Origin: Candidatus Colwelliibacteriota bacterium
Lineage (GTDB): Bacteria; Patescibacteriota; Minisyncoccia; UBA6257; Colwellbacteraceae
Assembly (NCBI GenBank): GCA_027310265.1
Contig: DAIDBC010000008.1
Location: 1-19,163, forward strand
Length of the DNA stretch: 19,163 nucleotides
Direction of reading: 5' to 3'
This document shows, in pieces, positions 7,497-15,259 of this stretch. Both the position numbers and the translations under genes were made by a program. The notes below the pieces were generated by a model, which had not been told where the DNA came from, did no database searches, and saw only the letters and a list, made by a program, of their open reading frames with translations. Numbering within the stretch: the first letter of the stretch is position 1; each line of letters starts with the position of its first letter.

Positions 7497-8784
7497 ACTC
7501 CTGCAGGACCCGCGGCACCTCCACCGTCCCGCGGGCGGTTTGGTAATTTTCCAGAATGGCTATAAATATCCGCGGACTGGGTAGAGCGGTGTTATTAAGC
7601 AGATAAACGTACTTTTTATCGCCGCCTCGGTCAACGTATTTCACGTTAAGTCTCCTGGCCTGCCAATCCAAGAAGTTGCTGGCCGAGCCAGTTTCCGCCC
7701 AGCGGTTCATCCCCGGCAGCCAAGCCTCGAGATCAAACGCCCGATACTTACCGGGGCTCATGTCGCCGGTGCAGAGCTGCATCCTGCGGTATGGCAAGCC
7801 TAGTTCCTCGTGCATCTTACCCGAGATGGTGGTCATTTCGTCCTGCAGTTTATTCGCTTTTTCGACGTCCGCTTCCGCCACGATCACCTGCTCCACTTTC
7901 ATAAACTCGTGCACGCGGTACATACCCTTCACATCTTTCCCGTAACTGCCGATTTCACTGCGGTAGCACTGGCTGTAACCGCAAATCTTGATCGGCAGAT
8001 TTTCCGCTTTGAGAACTTCGCCGGAATAGTATGCAAGTAACGATGGCTCGGCGGTGCCGATTAGGAACTTTTTATCCTTGCTCGTCTCCCCTGTCGCCTC
8101 CTTATCTGAGGTGGCAATTTGATATATCTCATCAACTTCCGGATCGTATTCCAAACCCTTGAAATAACCGCTGCCGTAAAGCGCAAAATCCTTGACTAGG
8201 GTCGGCGGTATCATCGGCGCGTAGCCTTCAGCCACCATTCTCTTCAGGGCATACATCATGATTCCCATAATAAGAAGTACGCCATCGTTTTTAACGTAAT
8301 ATCCGCGGAATCCGCCGACTTTAGTGCCTTTTTCCAAATCTAGGATATCGAGTGTCTTGCCCAGTTCGATGTGATCCTTAGGCTTGAAATCAAATTTCTT
8401 TGGTTCGCCCCAGCGGAAAATCTCTTTGTTGTCTGCATCACTTTTACCCACCGGCGTATCAGGAGAAGGGATAACCGGAACTTTTGTCATCAACGTCTTG
8501 AATTCGGCCTCGGTTTTGTCCAACAGGGGTTCCAGTTCAGCCAACTTGTCCTTAACCTCTTTGCCTCTTTTTATGGCCGCGACGCGCCCGTCCGCGGTTT
8601 TCGTCCTATTTATTTCGTCGTTAAGCTTGTTCTTTTCTTCTTTTAGCTCCTCGACGGCCCGGATAACCCGAACGCGCTCCCTATCGACTTCCAACAACTT
8701 ATTCAAATCCAAACCTATTCCCTTGTTTTCAATGGCGGTTTTAAGTTCGTCCGTGTGTTCGCGTATGTACTTAATATCAAGCAT
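7456..8784 (-). CDS. serS: Seryl-tRNA synthetase
   Basis: SerRS charges tRNA-Ser (and tRNA-Sec where present). The 442-residue protein has the N-terminal tRNA-binding coiled coil (about 27-100, rich in Lys/Glu/Leu) followed by the class II catalytic core: the serine-pocket TAE (244-246), motif 2 around CYRSEIGSYG (274-282) with R275, then FMKVE (294-298), and motif 3 NNTALPSPRIFIAILEN (397-413) with R405. The C-terminal VPRVLQEYVGKKEI is the usual ending, so the 41-base overlap with the next gene is a property of that gene's start. There is no Shine-Dalgarno before the ATG; instead TATAAT lies 9 bases upstream, so serS may also be transcribed from its own leaderless promoter besides read-through from lysS. 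Confidence 0.98.
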   Translation of the reverse strand: MLDIKYIREHTDELKTAIENKGIGLDLNKLLEVDRERVRVIRAVEELKEEKNKLNDEINRTKTADGRVAAIKRGKEVKDKLAELEPLLDKTEAEFKTLMTKVPVIPSPDTPVGKSDADNKEIFRWGEPKKFDFKPKDHIELGKTLDILDLEKGTKVGGFRGYYVKNDGVLLIMGIMMYALKRMVAEGYAPMIPPTLVKDFALYGSGYFKGLEYDPEVDEIYQIATSDKEATGETSKDKKFLIGTAEPSLLAYYSGEVLKAENLPIKICGYSQCYRSEIGSYGKDVKGMYRVHEFMKVEQVIVAEADVEKANKLQDEMTTISGKMHEELGLPYRRMQLCTGDMSPGKYRAFDLEAWLPGMNRWAETGSASNFLDWQARRLNVKYVDRGGDKKYVYLLNNTALPSPRIFIAILENYQTARGTVEVPRVLQEYVGKKEIGSRALG

Positions 8785-8793
8785 GTCTAATCA

Positions 8794-8799
8794 ATTATA
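8794..8799 (-). promoter_or_regulatory. Candidate -10 box (TATAAT) for serS
   Basis: On the minus strand TATAAT occupies the 21-base lysS-serS gap, 9 bases before the serS ATG, predicting a transcription start 2-3 bases before that codon. No good -35 match is present, as the upstream region lies in the 3' end of lysS. The hexamer could be chance in an AT-rich gap. Confidence 0.35.
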
Positions 8800-8805
8800 A
8801 CCTGA

Positions 8806-10251
8806 CTACTTACGCCTCATCGGCGGGAAGATAATAGTCTCTCTGATTGGTTTATCCACCAAAACCGAGAAGACGCGCTCGGATAAACCGAACCCTGCCG
8901 CGGGCGGCATACCATACTCCATCGCCTCCAAAAAATCTTCGTCCAACCGTTGCGCCTCTTTATCCCCAGCCTCGCGCAGTCTCATTTGTTCTTCGAAGCG
9001 GCGGCGCTGCTCCTCCGGATCGTTCAACTCCGCCCAGCCGTTGCCCAACTCCGAACCCACTGCCATCACCTGAAAACGCAATACCTTACCTGGATTTTCG
9101 GGGTCGGCTTTGGCAAGCGGCGAAATGTCGATCGGATGCCCCACTAAGAAACACGGCTGCATCAATCCCGGTCTGATCATTTTCTTGAAAATAAGATCAA
9201 TCAACCTCCCGCGACCTAAGTGGCGATCTGGCTGCAGATCTTCCTCTGCGGCCTTGCGGAACAACTCTTCGCGGGTTGCGCTTCCTAAGTCCAAACCGGT
9301 TTTTTCCTTGAACGCGGTATAATAGTCGACCCGCGGCCATTTTCTGCCCCAATTTATTTTCCTGCTGTTATAAACTGTTGTGTAACCGCCACAGACTTTT
9401 TTGACCAATTGTTTGTACATCCGCTCAACTAGCTTCATCATATCTTCGCGGTCGGCATAGGCCCAGTAAACCTCCATCGCAGTGTAGTCTTGCAGGTGTT
9501 CGGCATCGATTCCCTCATTCCTGAAAACACGGCCAATCTCGAAAACTTTGTCGTATCCGCCGACTAACAACCTCTTTAACGGCAACTCCAAAGAGATCCG
9601 CAAATAAAAATCCGTATCGAGCGCATTGTGGTGAGTTATAAACGGTTCGGCGTCTGCGCCACCGGGGGTGGCCTCTAACGTCGGGGTATCAACTTCCAAG
9701 AAACTTTCTCCAATCAAAAATTCGCGTATTGTCTTCCAAAAAATGTTTTTCTTTCTAAATAAATCTCGCAATTCGGGATGAGTCAGCAAGTCCAGATAGC
9801 GCTTCCGCAGCCGAGTCTCCACGTCGTGCAGACCGTAAAATTCGCTGGGAATTGGACGCAACGCTTTTACCAATAAACGCAGATTTCTGACCTGGACACT
9901 ACTCTCGCCGCGCTTCGTCTTGAAAAGTTTACCGCCCACCTCCACGAAGTCCCCGATATCGAGTGCGCCTTTCCATAAATCAAAATCTTTTAGAGCGGTT
10001 TTCTGGAGCACGACCTGAATTTCACCGCTCCCATCCGCAAGTGTAGTAAAAATAATGCCGCCCTGATCGCGTATTGATTTTATCCGGCCGGCTGCGAACA
10101 CTGCCTTACCGGTGCGGTTCCAAACGGTAAACTTTTGAAGTATTTCAGATATAGGTGCACTGCGTTTTACCGTTGCCGGGTACGTATCCAACCCCAGTGC
10201 CTGCAGATGGCGGAGTTTTTTAATTCGCTCTTCCTTAAGAGAATCCAACAT
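8806..10251 (-). CDS. lysS: Lysyl-tRNA synthetase, class II
   Basis: This class IIb synthetase charges tRNA-Lys. The 481 residues contain an N-terminal OB-fold anticodon-binding domain (about 45-130, with AGRIKSIRDQGGIIF and VEVGGKLFKTKRGE), the RLRKRYLDLL segment (147-156), motif 1 with EVDTPTLEATPGGADAEPF (186-204), motif 2 EIGRVFRNEGI (238-248) and a class II motif 3 ending FGLSERVFSVL (454-464) with R459. The segment after motif 2 reads DAEHLQDYTAMEVYWAYAD (249-267) where E. coli-type enzymes have TRHNPEFTMIE, a noticeable variant that still keeps the acidic active-site pattern. Length is near the usual 490-505. The gene lies 23 bases after greA and has no clear Shine-Dalgarno. Confidence 0.97.
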   Translation of the reverse strand: MLDSLKEERIKKLRHLQALGLDTYPATVKRSAPISEILQKFTVWNRTGKAVFAAGRIKSIRDQGGIIFTTLADGSGEIQVVLQKTALKDFDLWKGALDIGDFVEVGGKLFKTKRGESSVQVRNLRLLVKALRPIPSEFYGLHDVETRLRKRYLDLLTHPELRDLFRKKNIFWKTIREFLIGESFLEVDTPTLEATPGGADAEPFITHHNALDTDFYLRISLELPLKRLLVGGYDKVFEIGRVFRNEGIDAEHLQDYTAMEVYWAYADREDMMKLVERMYKQLVKKVCGGYTTVYNSRKINWGRKWPRVDYYTAFKEKTGLDLGSATREELFRKAAEEDLQPDRHLGRGRLIDLIFKKMIRPGLMQPCFLVGHPIDISPLAKADPENPGKVLRFQVMAVGSELGNGWAELNDPEEQRRRFEEQMRLREAGDKEAQRLDEDFLEAMEYGMPPAAGFGLSERVFSVLVDKPIRETIIFPPMRRK

Positions 10252-10274
10252 TCACTAAGTATCAGCTTCTTATT

Positions 10275-10730
10275 CTAACTGATCTTAGTGATAGTATACG
10301 ATACCTTACCTGCCGGCGTCTCCACCTGCACCGTATCCCCGACTTTGCGGTCCAAAAGTGCATGACCCAGTGGAGATTCGTTGGAGATTAATCCACCTTC
10401 CGGTTTAGCCTCGCTTGAACCAACAATAGTGAACGCGTACGGCCTGCCGTCGCGCACCACTTCCACCGTCGAACCGACGTCGGCATTGGAGTGGCCGATT
10501 TTCTTCTCGATTATCTTGGCTCCTTTCAGGATTGCCTCCAAATTCTCGATGCGTGACTCGACCCGTTCGCGACTTTCCCGCGCCTCGATGTACTCGGCAT
10601 TTTCGGACAAGTCGCCGAATTCCTTGGCACGTTTTAACTGCTCGGCTGCCTTCGGGCGCGCGACGGTTTTTAATTCTTTAAGTTCGTTTTCTAGTTCCTC
10701 GAGGCGTTCTTTTGATAGATAATAGTCCAT
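10275..10730 (-). CDS. greA: Transcription elongation factor GreA
   Basis: GreA enters the RNA polymerase secondary channel and stimulates transcript cleavage in backtracked complexes. The 151-residue protein is of normal length (E. coli 158), with the N-terminal antiparallel coiled coil (1-75) carrying the tip motif FGDLSENAEY (38-47); D40 and E43 correspond to the Mg-coordinating D41/E44 of E. coli. The C-terminal FKBP-like domain (about 82-151) includes VGSSEAKPEGGLISNESPLG and ends in TPAGKVSYTITKI. It starts 3 bases after the stop of the GT2 gene without a Shine-Dalgarno, so it is probably translationally coupled. Placement beside rpoA and ribosomal genes puts a polymerase accessory factor in the same unit as a polymerase subunit. 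Confidence 0.98.
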   Translation of the reverse strand: MDYYLSKERLEELENELKELKTVARPKAAEQLKRAKEFGDLSENAEYIEARESRERVESRIENLEAILKGAKIIEKKIGHSNADVGSTVEVVRDGRPYAFTIVGSSEAKPEGGLISNESPLGHALLDRKVGDTVQVETPAGKVSYTITKIS

Positions 10731-10733
10731 TGT

Positions 10734-11540
10734 TTATCGTTTTGATTTACGTCTAATCTCGCTTCTACTGGAGGGTGGCGGGGCGGCGCGCTCGGGAGCA
10801 GATTCGAGTACGCCGTATCTCCCCCTCCACAACCACAGCCGTATCTTTATAACCTCGACTAACACTTTTAGATAAGCAGACCCCTTAACCCGAGATTCGA
10901 TGTTGTTTACCCACCTTACCGGCATTTCTTTGATACTGTAACCCATCGCTTTCGCGAGTGATAGAATTTCAACATCAAATCCCCAACCGTTCACACGCTG
11001 CAGTGGGAAGACTTGTTCTGCCGATCTTTCGCTGAAACACTTAAACCCGCACTGCGTATCCCATATCCCCGGCAAAAGCAGGGACTGGATGATCAAATTA
11101 CCTACGCGCCCGCTGATCTGTCGGTACCACGGTTGCGGGGGTACAAGTTCGGCCCCGCGAACCGCCCTCGAGCCAACAACCACGTCGTAACCTTCCTCCA
11201 GGTACGGGATCATTTTTTCAAATTGATCCACAGAGGTGGAATTATCGGCGTCAGTAAAAAGGCGGTAGGTCCCCTTAGCTTCCAACATACCTTGGCGAAC
11301 CACACCACCCTTCCCTTTATTGACATCGTTGTCGATAAGACGCAAATATCTGACTAAACCAATAAATTTCCGAACAACCGCGGCCGTGTCGTCTTTCGAT
11401 CCGTCATTCACCACAATGATCTCGTAGGCGAATTTAACCTGCGATAAATGTTTGTCGATATCTACTAGAGTGACGGGCAAACGCTTGGCTTCATTGTAAG
11501 CCGGGATGATAACTGACAAATATGGTTTGCCACTGTCCAT
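10734..11540 (-). CDS. GT2 glycosyltransferase, dolichyl-phosphate glucosyltransferase-like
   Basis: A 268-residue GT-A fold family 2 transferase. It begins with the nucleotide-sugar binding strand LSVIIPAYNEAKRL (8-21) and VVNDGSKDDT (43-52), has KGKGGVVRQGM (75-85), the metal-binding DAD (97-99, FTDADNST) and the later DTQCGFKCF (161-169), which is typical of the polyprenyl/dolichyl-phosphate-glucose synthase branch that makes lipid-linked sugars from UDP-sugar. There is no large C-terminal membrane domain, only an amphipathic stretch near 222-240 and a basic, proline-rich tail. It starts 3 bases after rpsI and precedes greA. The polytopic GT39-type enzyme at 4967-6775 would need such a donor, so the two may act in one surface-glycosylation pathway (inference). 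Confidence 0.9.
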   Translation of the reverse strand: MDSGKPYLSVIIPAYNEAKRLPVTLVDIDKHLSQVKFAYEIIVVNDGSKDDTAAVVRKFIGLVRYLRLIDNDVNKGKGGVVRQGMLEAKGTYRLFTDADNSTSVDQFEKMIPYLEEGYDVVVGSRAVRGAELVPPQPWYRQISGRVGNLIIQSLLLPGIWDTQCGFKCFSERSAEQVFPLQRVNGWGFDVEILSLAKAMGYSIKEMPVRWVNNIESRVKGSAYLKVLVEVIKIRLWLWRGRYGVLESAPERAAPPPSSRSEIRRKSKR

Positions 11541-11543
11541 CCC

Positions 11544-11975
11544 TTAGCGCTTCTTCCACTGCGGGGCGCGGCGAGCCTTGCGGCGTCCATATTTCTTGCG
11601 TTCCACCACCCTCGCATCACGAGTGAGCAATCCCAGATCTTTAAGTTCTTTTCTGAATTCCGGACTGAACGCCGAGAGCGCCCGCGCCAGTCCCAGTCTG
11701 ATGGCTTCTTCCTGTGCGGTCATTCCGCCGCCCGCGACTTTTGCGCTCACGCCGAATTTTTCCGGAACAGTTTTTACGATCTTCAGCGGGACAAGTAAGT
11801 CTTTTTGGAGTCGCTTTAATGGAAAATACGAATTAACCTCGCGACCGTTTACTGCAATCGGGTGTTTTGTCGCCTTTGCTGCCGCGGGATAAAACCGCAC
11901 TCTAGCGATGGCTGACTTGCGTCGTCCAACTCCTTCAAAATATTTTTCCGTTTTTGCTTCTTTTTTGACCGGCAT
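11544..11975 (-). CDS. rpsI: 30S ribosomal protein uS9
   Basis: The 143-residue protein contains the uS9 signatures [16 protein letters not shown] (12-27), the glycine-rich [21 protein letters not shown] (81-101 region) and the C-terminal [17 protein letters not shown] ending in QWKKR, whose basic tail reaches the P-site tRNA (the usual ending is SKR). The start codon overlaps the rplM stop in TAATG, and there is no Shine-Dalgarno, so coupling to rplM is likely. rplM-rpsI is a widely conserved pair; here it is fused to the end of the alpha operon rather than being separate as in E. coli. Confidence 0.99.
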   Translation of the reverse strand: MPVKKEAKTEKYFEGVGRRKSAIARVRFYPAAAKATKHPIAVNGREVNSYFPLKRLQKDLLVPLKIVKTVPEKFGVSAKVAGGGMTAQEEAIRLGLARALSAFSPEFRKELKDLGLLTRDARVVERKKYGRRKARRAPQWKKR

Positions 11976-12325
11976 TAGGATTCAATAGTCATGTTTTTCA
12001 GACGCTTCGCGCGGAGCGCGTTTTTGGGGAGCATCCCTCTTACCGCATGCCACAAAACCCAGTCAGGTTTCCGATCAAAAACTTCCCGATACTTGCGTTC
12101 TTTGAGGTGCCCCAACGGGCCGGTGTGATGATAATAAATTTTTTGGTCTGCTTTCTTACCGGTGATCTTCACTGCTTTTATATTTTTAACCACAACTTTC
12201 ACGTCGCCCTCATTACGCGACGCATAAGCGGCAGTGCCCTTACCTTGCAACAGAAGAGCGATTTTGGAGGCTAATCTGCCGAGGGGCTGATTTTTCGCAT
12301 CGATTATGTGTTCAGTTTTGGGCAT
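11975..12325 (-). CDS. rplM: 50S ribosomal protein uL13
   Basis: uL13 is an early-binding large-subunit protein. This copy has 116 residues against 142 in E. coli, mainly from loss at the two ends. The core is clear: [23 protein letters not shown] (7-29 region), [14 protein letters not shown] (45-58), the [16 protein letters not shown] segment (64-79) and [19 protein letters not shown] (94-112). It begins in a TAATG overlap with rplQ and ends in a TAATG overlap with rpsI. Confidence 0.99.
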   Translation of the reverse strand: MPKTEHIIDAKNQPLGRLASKIALLLQGKGTAAYASRNEGDVKVVVKNIKAVKITGKKADQKIYYHHTGPLGHLKERKYREVFDRKPDWVLWHAVRGMLPKNALRAKRLKNMTIES

Positions 12326-12675
12326 TAGACAAACTCAATGACTGTCTTCGGGGCAGCATCGCGCTTCCTCACTGCTCCTATTTTTATAATCCTCAGATAT
12401 CCCCCGCGGCGGTCTTTGTATCTGGGTGCGATTTCATAATACAACTTCAGGGCTGATTCCTTGGGCAAACGAGCCAAGAGGATGCGCATCGAGGCCAAAT
12501 CCTGCTTCCGCGCCAGCGTCACTAACTTCTCAACCCGCGGTTTTATTTCCTTGGCCCGAGCTTCAGTTGTCGTGATCCGCTCAGCCATGATCAAATTGCG
12601 GTAAAGGCTATTCAAGAAACTTTTACGTCGGCCGCGAATCCTGCCGAATTTTCTGCCCTTTTTCTGGTGCCGCAT
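12325..12675 (-). CDS. rplQ: 50S ribosomal protein bL17
   Basis: bL17 is recognised by the N-terminal MRHQKKGRKFGR and the long helix segment LYRNLIMAERITTTEARAKE (24-43), followed by KPRVEKLVTLARK (45-57) and a C-terminal GGYLRIIKIGAVRKRDAA (91-108). At 116 residues it is close to the usual 120-127. It follows rpoA exactly as in most bacteria and starts in a TAATG overlap with the rpoA stop; AAGGA three bases upstream of the ATG is close but might help initiation. There is therefore no room for a separate alpha C-terminal domain between rpoA and rplQ. Confidence 0.99.
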   Translation of the reverse strand: MRHQKKGRKFGRIRGRRKSFLNSLYRNLIMAERITTTEARAKEIKPRVEKLVTLARKQDLASMRILLARLPKESALKLYYEIAPRYKDRRGGYLRIIKIGAVRKRDAAPKTVIEFV

Positions 12676-13460
12676 TATTCCTTCGCCTTGGTCTTTCTAG
12701 TGCGCGGCTTCGTTTCTTTCTTTGGTTTCACTACGGCCTGTGGTGCTGGCTCTTCTTTCACTTCTATAGCCGAGACTTTAGTGAAGTGATCCAGAAGGAC
12801 GTTGGCCGCCTTGTGCAGCACATTAGACGGTGAGATAGTCCCATCGGTCTCTATCTCTACCCGCAGACGATTATAATCGGTACGATCGCCCACGCGCATG
12901 TTCTCAACGCTGAAATTAACGTTGGTAACTGGCGAGAATATTGCGTCCAGAGCAATCGAGCCGATCGCCAATTTCTCCGAGCCCTGCAATTCAACTGGCA
13001 CGTAACCCAACCCCTTTTCAATCGTTAGTTCCATCTCCAGCTCCGCGCTCTTTGAAGTCAGGGTCGCGATGTGCAAATCCGGATTCACTACCACCACTTC
13101 GCTGGTGCCTTTTATATCTGCGGCGGTCACTTCTTTTTCACCTTTGACCGAAAGCGTCAACACCTGCGTCTCAGGAGCATAAAATTTGAAACGTACCTTC
13201 TTTAGATTTAAGCCGATTTCCACGACGTCTTCCACTACATTAGGTATGGTCGTAAACTCGTGGCCTACTGCCTGCGGGCGCAAAATCTTGAAACGCGTTA
13301 CCGCTGCCCCCGGGAGGGACGACAAAAGCACGCGCCTTAGGGCGTTTCCGATGGTTGTACCGTAACCGCGGTAAAGACCTTCTATTTCGAAAACTCCGTG
13401 CTTGTCGTCCTCTGAGACTCGGTTGATTTTTACTGCTTCGCTAAGGTGTGCAAATTCCAT
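12675..13460 (-). CDS. rpoA: RNA polymerase alpha subunit, N-terminal domain only
   Basis: The alpha dimer nucleates RNA polymerase assembly. The 261 residues cover the complete N-terminal domain: EGLYRGYGTTIGNALRRVLL (27-46, the dimer and assembly motif), the insert domain in the middle, LGYVPVE (171-177 region), IALDAIFSPVTNVNFSVE (188-205) and the closing helix with NVLHKAANVLLDHF. After about residue 233 only a charged tail follows (EVKEEPAPQ... and a Lys/Arg/Thr end). The helix-hairpin-helix C-terminal domain, which in E. coli (329 residues) binds UP elements and activators, is absent, and the next gene begins inside the stop codon, so it was not lost to a simple frameshift visible here. 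The start is 13 bases after rpsD with no good Shine-Dalgarno. Confidence 0.98.
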   Translation of the reverse strand: MEFAHLSEAVKINRVSEDDKHGVFEIEGLYRGYGTTIGNALRRVLLSSLPGAAVTRFKILRPQAVGHEFTTIPNVVEDVVEIGLNLKKVRFKFYAPETQVLTLSVKGEKEVTAADIKGTSEVVVVNPDLHIATLTSKSAELEMELTIEKGLGYVPVELQGSEKLAIGSIALDAIFSPVTNVNFSVENMRVGDRTDYNRLRVEIETDGTISPSNVLHKAANVLLDHFTKVSAIEVKEEPAPQAVVKPKKETKPRTRKTKAKE

Positions 13461-13472
13461 TATTGATATTTA

Positions 13473-14087
13473 TTACCTTGAATAATAATCGACCACGGCG
13501 TTGATATCAAACGGCATTTCGACGTCGCGCGGTTTGGAGGTCGCTTCCCCCTCGAACTTCTCGGGGTTGATGGACAACCATGTCGGCGGAACATAATTCT
13601 TGAGCCGCTCACCCAGCTCTTTGAAGTAGGGGTGGCCTTTTGATTCCTCGCGGATGCCGATTTTGTTGCCGGGTTTAACCGCATACGACGGTACGGAAAC
13701 CTTACGTCCGTCTACCGTAATGTGACCGTGGTTGATTAGCTGACGGGCGATGGATCTACTCTCCGCCAGCCCCAAACGGTAAACCACGTTATCCAAACGG
13801 CTCTCCAATGATTGTACAACCCTTTCCACCAAGTTTCCTGATTTACCGGAAGCTTTCTTGAACATAAGTTCCAGCTGGCGGTCAGTGAGACCATAACTGA
13901 AACGAATTTTTTGTTTTTCCTGAAGTTGAACCTTGAATTCGCTTCCGGCGCGGACAAAGGCCTTGCCGTGAGCTCCCGGACGATACGGTCTCCTTACTGT
14001 AGCGCACTTCGGGCTGTTGCAGCGCTCCGCTTTTATCGAGAGTTTGACCCCTAAGGCTCTTTCTCTTTTCTCTTTAATGCGTTGCAT
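13473..14087 (-). CDS. rpsD: 30S ribosomal protein uS4
   Basis: uS4 is a primary 16S rRNA binder and in E. coli represses the alpha operon. The 204-residue protein has the long N-terminal region, the S4 RNA-binding domain (LESRLDNVVYRLGLAESRSIARQLINHGHITVDGR, about 93-127, in the standard pattern) and the usual C-terminal ending VVDYYSR. Near the N-terminus a C23-x4-C28 pair lies in a basic stretch (RCNSPKC); zinc-type uS4 proteins carry four ligands here, so this pair may be a remnant or use other residues. AGGAG lies 12 bases before the start, a long spacing. Confidence 0.99.
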   Translation of the reverse strand: MQRIKEKRERALGVKLSIKAERCNSPKCATVRRPYRPGAHGKAFVRAGSEFKVQLQEKQKIRFSYGLTDRQLELMFKKASGKSGNLVERVVQSLESRLDNVVYRLGLAESRSIARQLINHGHITVDGRKVSVPSYAVKPGNKIGIREESKGHPYFKELGERLKNYVPPTWLSINPEKFEGEATSKPRDVEMPFDINAVVDYYSR

Positions 14088-14092
14088 CGTGA

Positions 14093-14524
14093 CTATACTC
14101 TCCTAGTCTTAGGCGGCTTCGGGCCGTTATGTGGAATCGGAGTAACATCTTTAATCGCAAGAATATTGAACGGAAAGCCGGCCAGTGAGCGGATAGCCGA
14201 ATCGCGGCCGGAACCGGCGCCGGATACGTAAACTTCGACGTTGAACGGCCCGGTTTTGGAAATCTTCTCGGCAATGGTCGCCACCACTTTCGAAGCGGCG
14301 AAGGGTGTGGCTTTCTTCGGTCCGGCGAATCCCAATCCGCCTGCCGTTGCCCAAGCGACGACATTGCCTTTGTCGTCTGTCACCGTAACCGAGGTATTGT
14401 TGAACGAAGCGTTGATGTACACGCGACCGCTTTCGACCCTCCGCACGGATTTTTTAACGACCGTTTGCGCTTCCGATGTTTCCGGTTTGGCTTCTTTGAC
14501 TTCTTTTTTGGGTTTTTCGGCCAT
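14093..14524 (-). CDS. rpsK: 30S ribosomal protein uS11
   Basis: uS11 shapes the platform of the small subunit and contacts the mRNA exit region. The conserved core runs from GRVYINASFNNTSVTVTD (33-50) through GGLGFAGPKKATPFAA (62-77) to the C-terminal IKDVTPIPHNGPKPPKTRRV. About 28 N-terminal residues form a Lys/Glu-rich extension (KPKKEVKEAKPE...) that most uS11 proteins lack. In the loop where E. coli has GPGPGRE the sequence is GAGSGRD, a mild change. It sits 7 bases after rpsM and 5 before rpsD, with no Shine-Dalgarno. Confidence 0.99.
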   Translation of the reverse strand: MAEKPKKEVKEAKPETSEAQTVVKKSVRRVESGRVYINASFNNTSVTVTDDKGNVVAWATAGGLGFAGPKKATPFAASKVVATIAEKISKTGPFNVEVYVSGAGSGRDSAIRSLAGFPFNILAIKDVTPIPHNGPKPPKTRRV

Positions 14525-14531
14525 CGTGTTT

Positions 14532-14915
14532 TTACTTCAATTCAACTTTGCGCTTACCGCTGCCGGCGGTCTTGCGCACGTTACCCCGCACCGTACGGGA
14601 ATTGGTTTTGGTGCGCTGGCCCCTTACCGGCAATCTCTTGATGTGGCGGATGCCGCGATAAGACTTGATATCTTTCAGCCGAGAAATATTCTGGCGCACC
14701 TGGGCGCGCAGTTCACCTTCAATCTTGAAGTTGCGCTCGATAAACTCTTTTAGTTTAGCCAACTCCGGAGGGGTGAGATCCTTGGCGCGTTTTGCCGGGT
14801 CAATCTTGGTCGAAGAAAGAATTTTCTGCGCCGAGGAAACACCAATACCATAAATATAGGTAAGCGACACGTCTACCCTCTTGCCGTCCGGGATATTTAT
14901 TCCCACCAAACGCAT
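14532..14915 (-). CDS. rpsM: 30S ribosomal protein uS13
   Basis: uS13 sits on the head of the small subunit and forms intersubunit bridges. The 127 residues start with MRLVGINIPDGKRVDVSLTY, contain the helix-two-turns-helix GIGVSSAQKIL (24-34), and end with SYRGIRHIKRLPVRGQRT (85-102) and TVRGNVRK, whose basic tail contacts P-site tRNA. The ATG follows the rpmJ stop with no bases in between (TAAATG) and there is no Shine-Dalgarno, so translation is probably coupled to rpmJ. Confidence 0.99.
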   Translation of the reverse strand: MRLVGINIPDGKRVDVSLTYIYGIGVSSAQKILSSTKIDPAKRAKDLTPPELAKLKEFIERNFKIEGELRAQVRQNISRLKDIKSYRGIRHIKRLPVRGQRTKTNSRTVRGNVRKTAGSGKRKVELK

Positions 14916-15029
14916 TTAACCTTGGCGCTGCTTATGTTTAGGATTAGAACACACGACATAGATGCGCCCTTTCCGGCGCACTGTTTTACACTTCTGACAT
15001 ATTTTCTTAACCGATGCCCCAACTTTCAT
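14916..15029 (-). CDS. rpmJ: 50S ribosomal protein bL36
   Basis: A 37-residue gene fills the gap between infA and rpsM. It reads [19 protein letters not shown] then [18 protein letters not shown], the canonical bL36 sequence, with the zinc ligands C11, C14, C27 and H32 (C-x2-C-x12-C-x4-H) all present, so this is the zinc-containing C+ form. It starts 13 bases after infA without a Shine-Dalgarno and its TAA is immediately followed by the rpsM ATG. The position infA-rpmJ-rpsM is the standard order. Confidence 0.98.
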   Translation of the reverse strand: MKVGASVKKICQKCKTVRRKGRIYVVCSNPKHKQRQG

Positions 15030-15042
15030 TTTGTATGCTTTA

Positions 15043-15255
15043 TCATAACCGTCTGACGATACGGCCGCGGCTGTCACCTTGTGCGCTGAATTCGACTAAA
15101 ACGCGATCGCCGGGCAGCACTTTGATGCGGTTCATCCGCATCCTGCCGGCGACGTAGGCCAGAACCTCCCGGCCATCATCCAGTTTCAGCCGGAACAAAG
15201 CGCCGGGCAGGGCTTCCAGCACCATACCATTTGCGGTCATAAAGGACGGCGACAT
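15043..15255 (-). CDS. infA: Translation initiation factor IF-1
   Basis: IF-1 binds the ribosomal A site during initiation. It is a single OB-fold with [19 protein letters not shown] (10-28), [21 protein letters not shown] (30-50) and a basic end RGRIVRRL. Three in-frame ATGs compete. The one at 15255 gives 70 residues and puts the NG of the first strand at 9-10, matching E. coli IF-1 (QG at 10-11); it begins 4 bases after the preceding stop. The ATG at 15270 would add 5 residues and overlap the upstream gene, and longer versions add sequence not found in the family. No Shine-Dalgarno is visible. Confidence 0.97.
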   Translation of the reverse strand: MSPSFMTANGMVLEALPGALFRLKLDDGREVLAYVAGRMRMNRIKVLPGDRVLVEFSAQGDSRGRIVRRL

Positions 15256-15259
15256 ATTA

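Noticed and set aside
10309..10318. CCTGCCGGCG in greA and again at 15142-15151 in infA, resembling the uvrB palindrome
   Set aside because: Neither is followed by the GGCAGG arm and both encode normally conserved residues (TPAG; AGRM), so they are codon coincidences.
14241..14753. Open frame of 170 codons on the plus strand across the rpsK-rpsM junction
   Set aside because: It lies opposite two certain ribosomal protein genes and spans their boundary.
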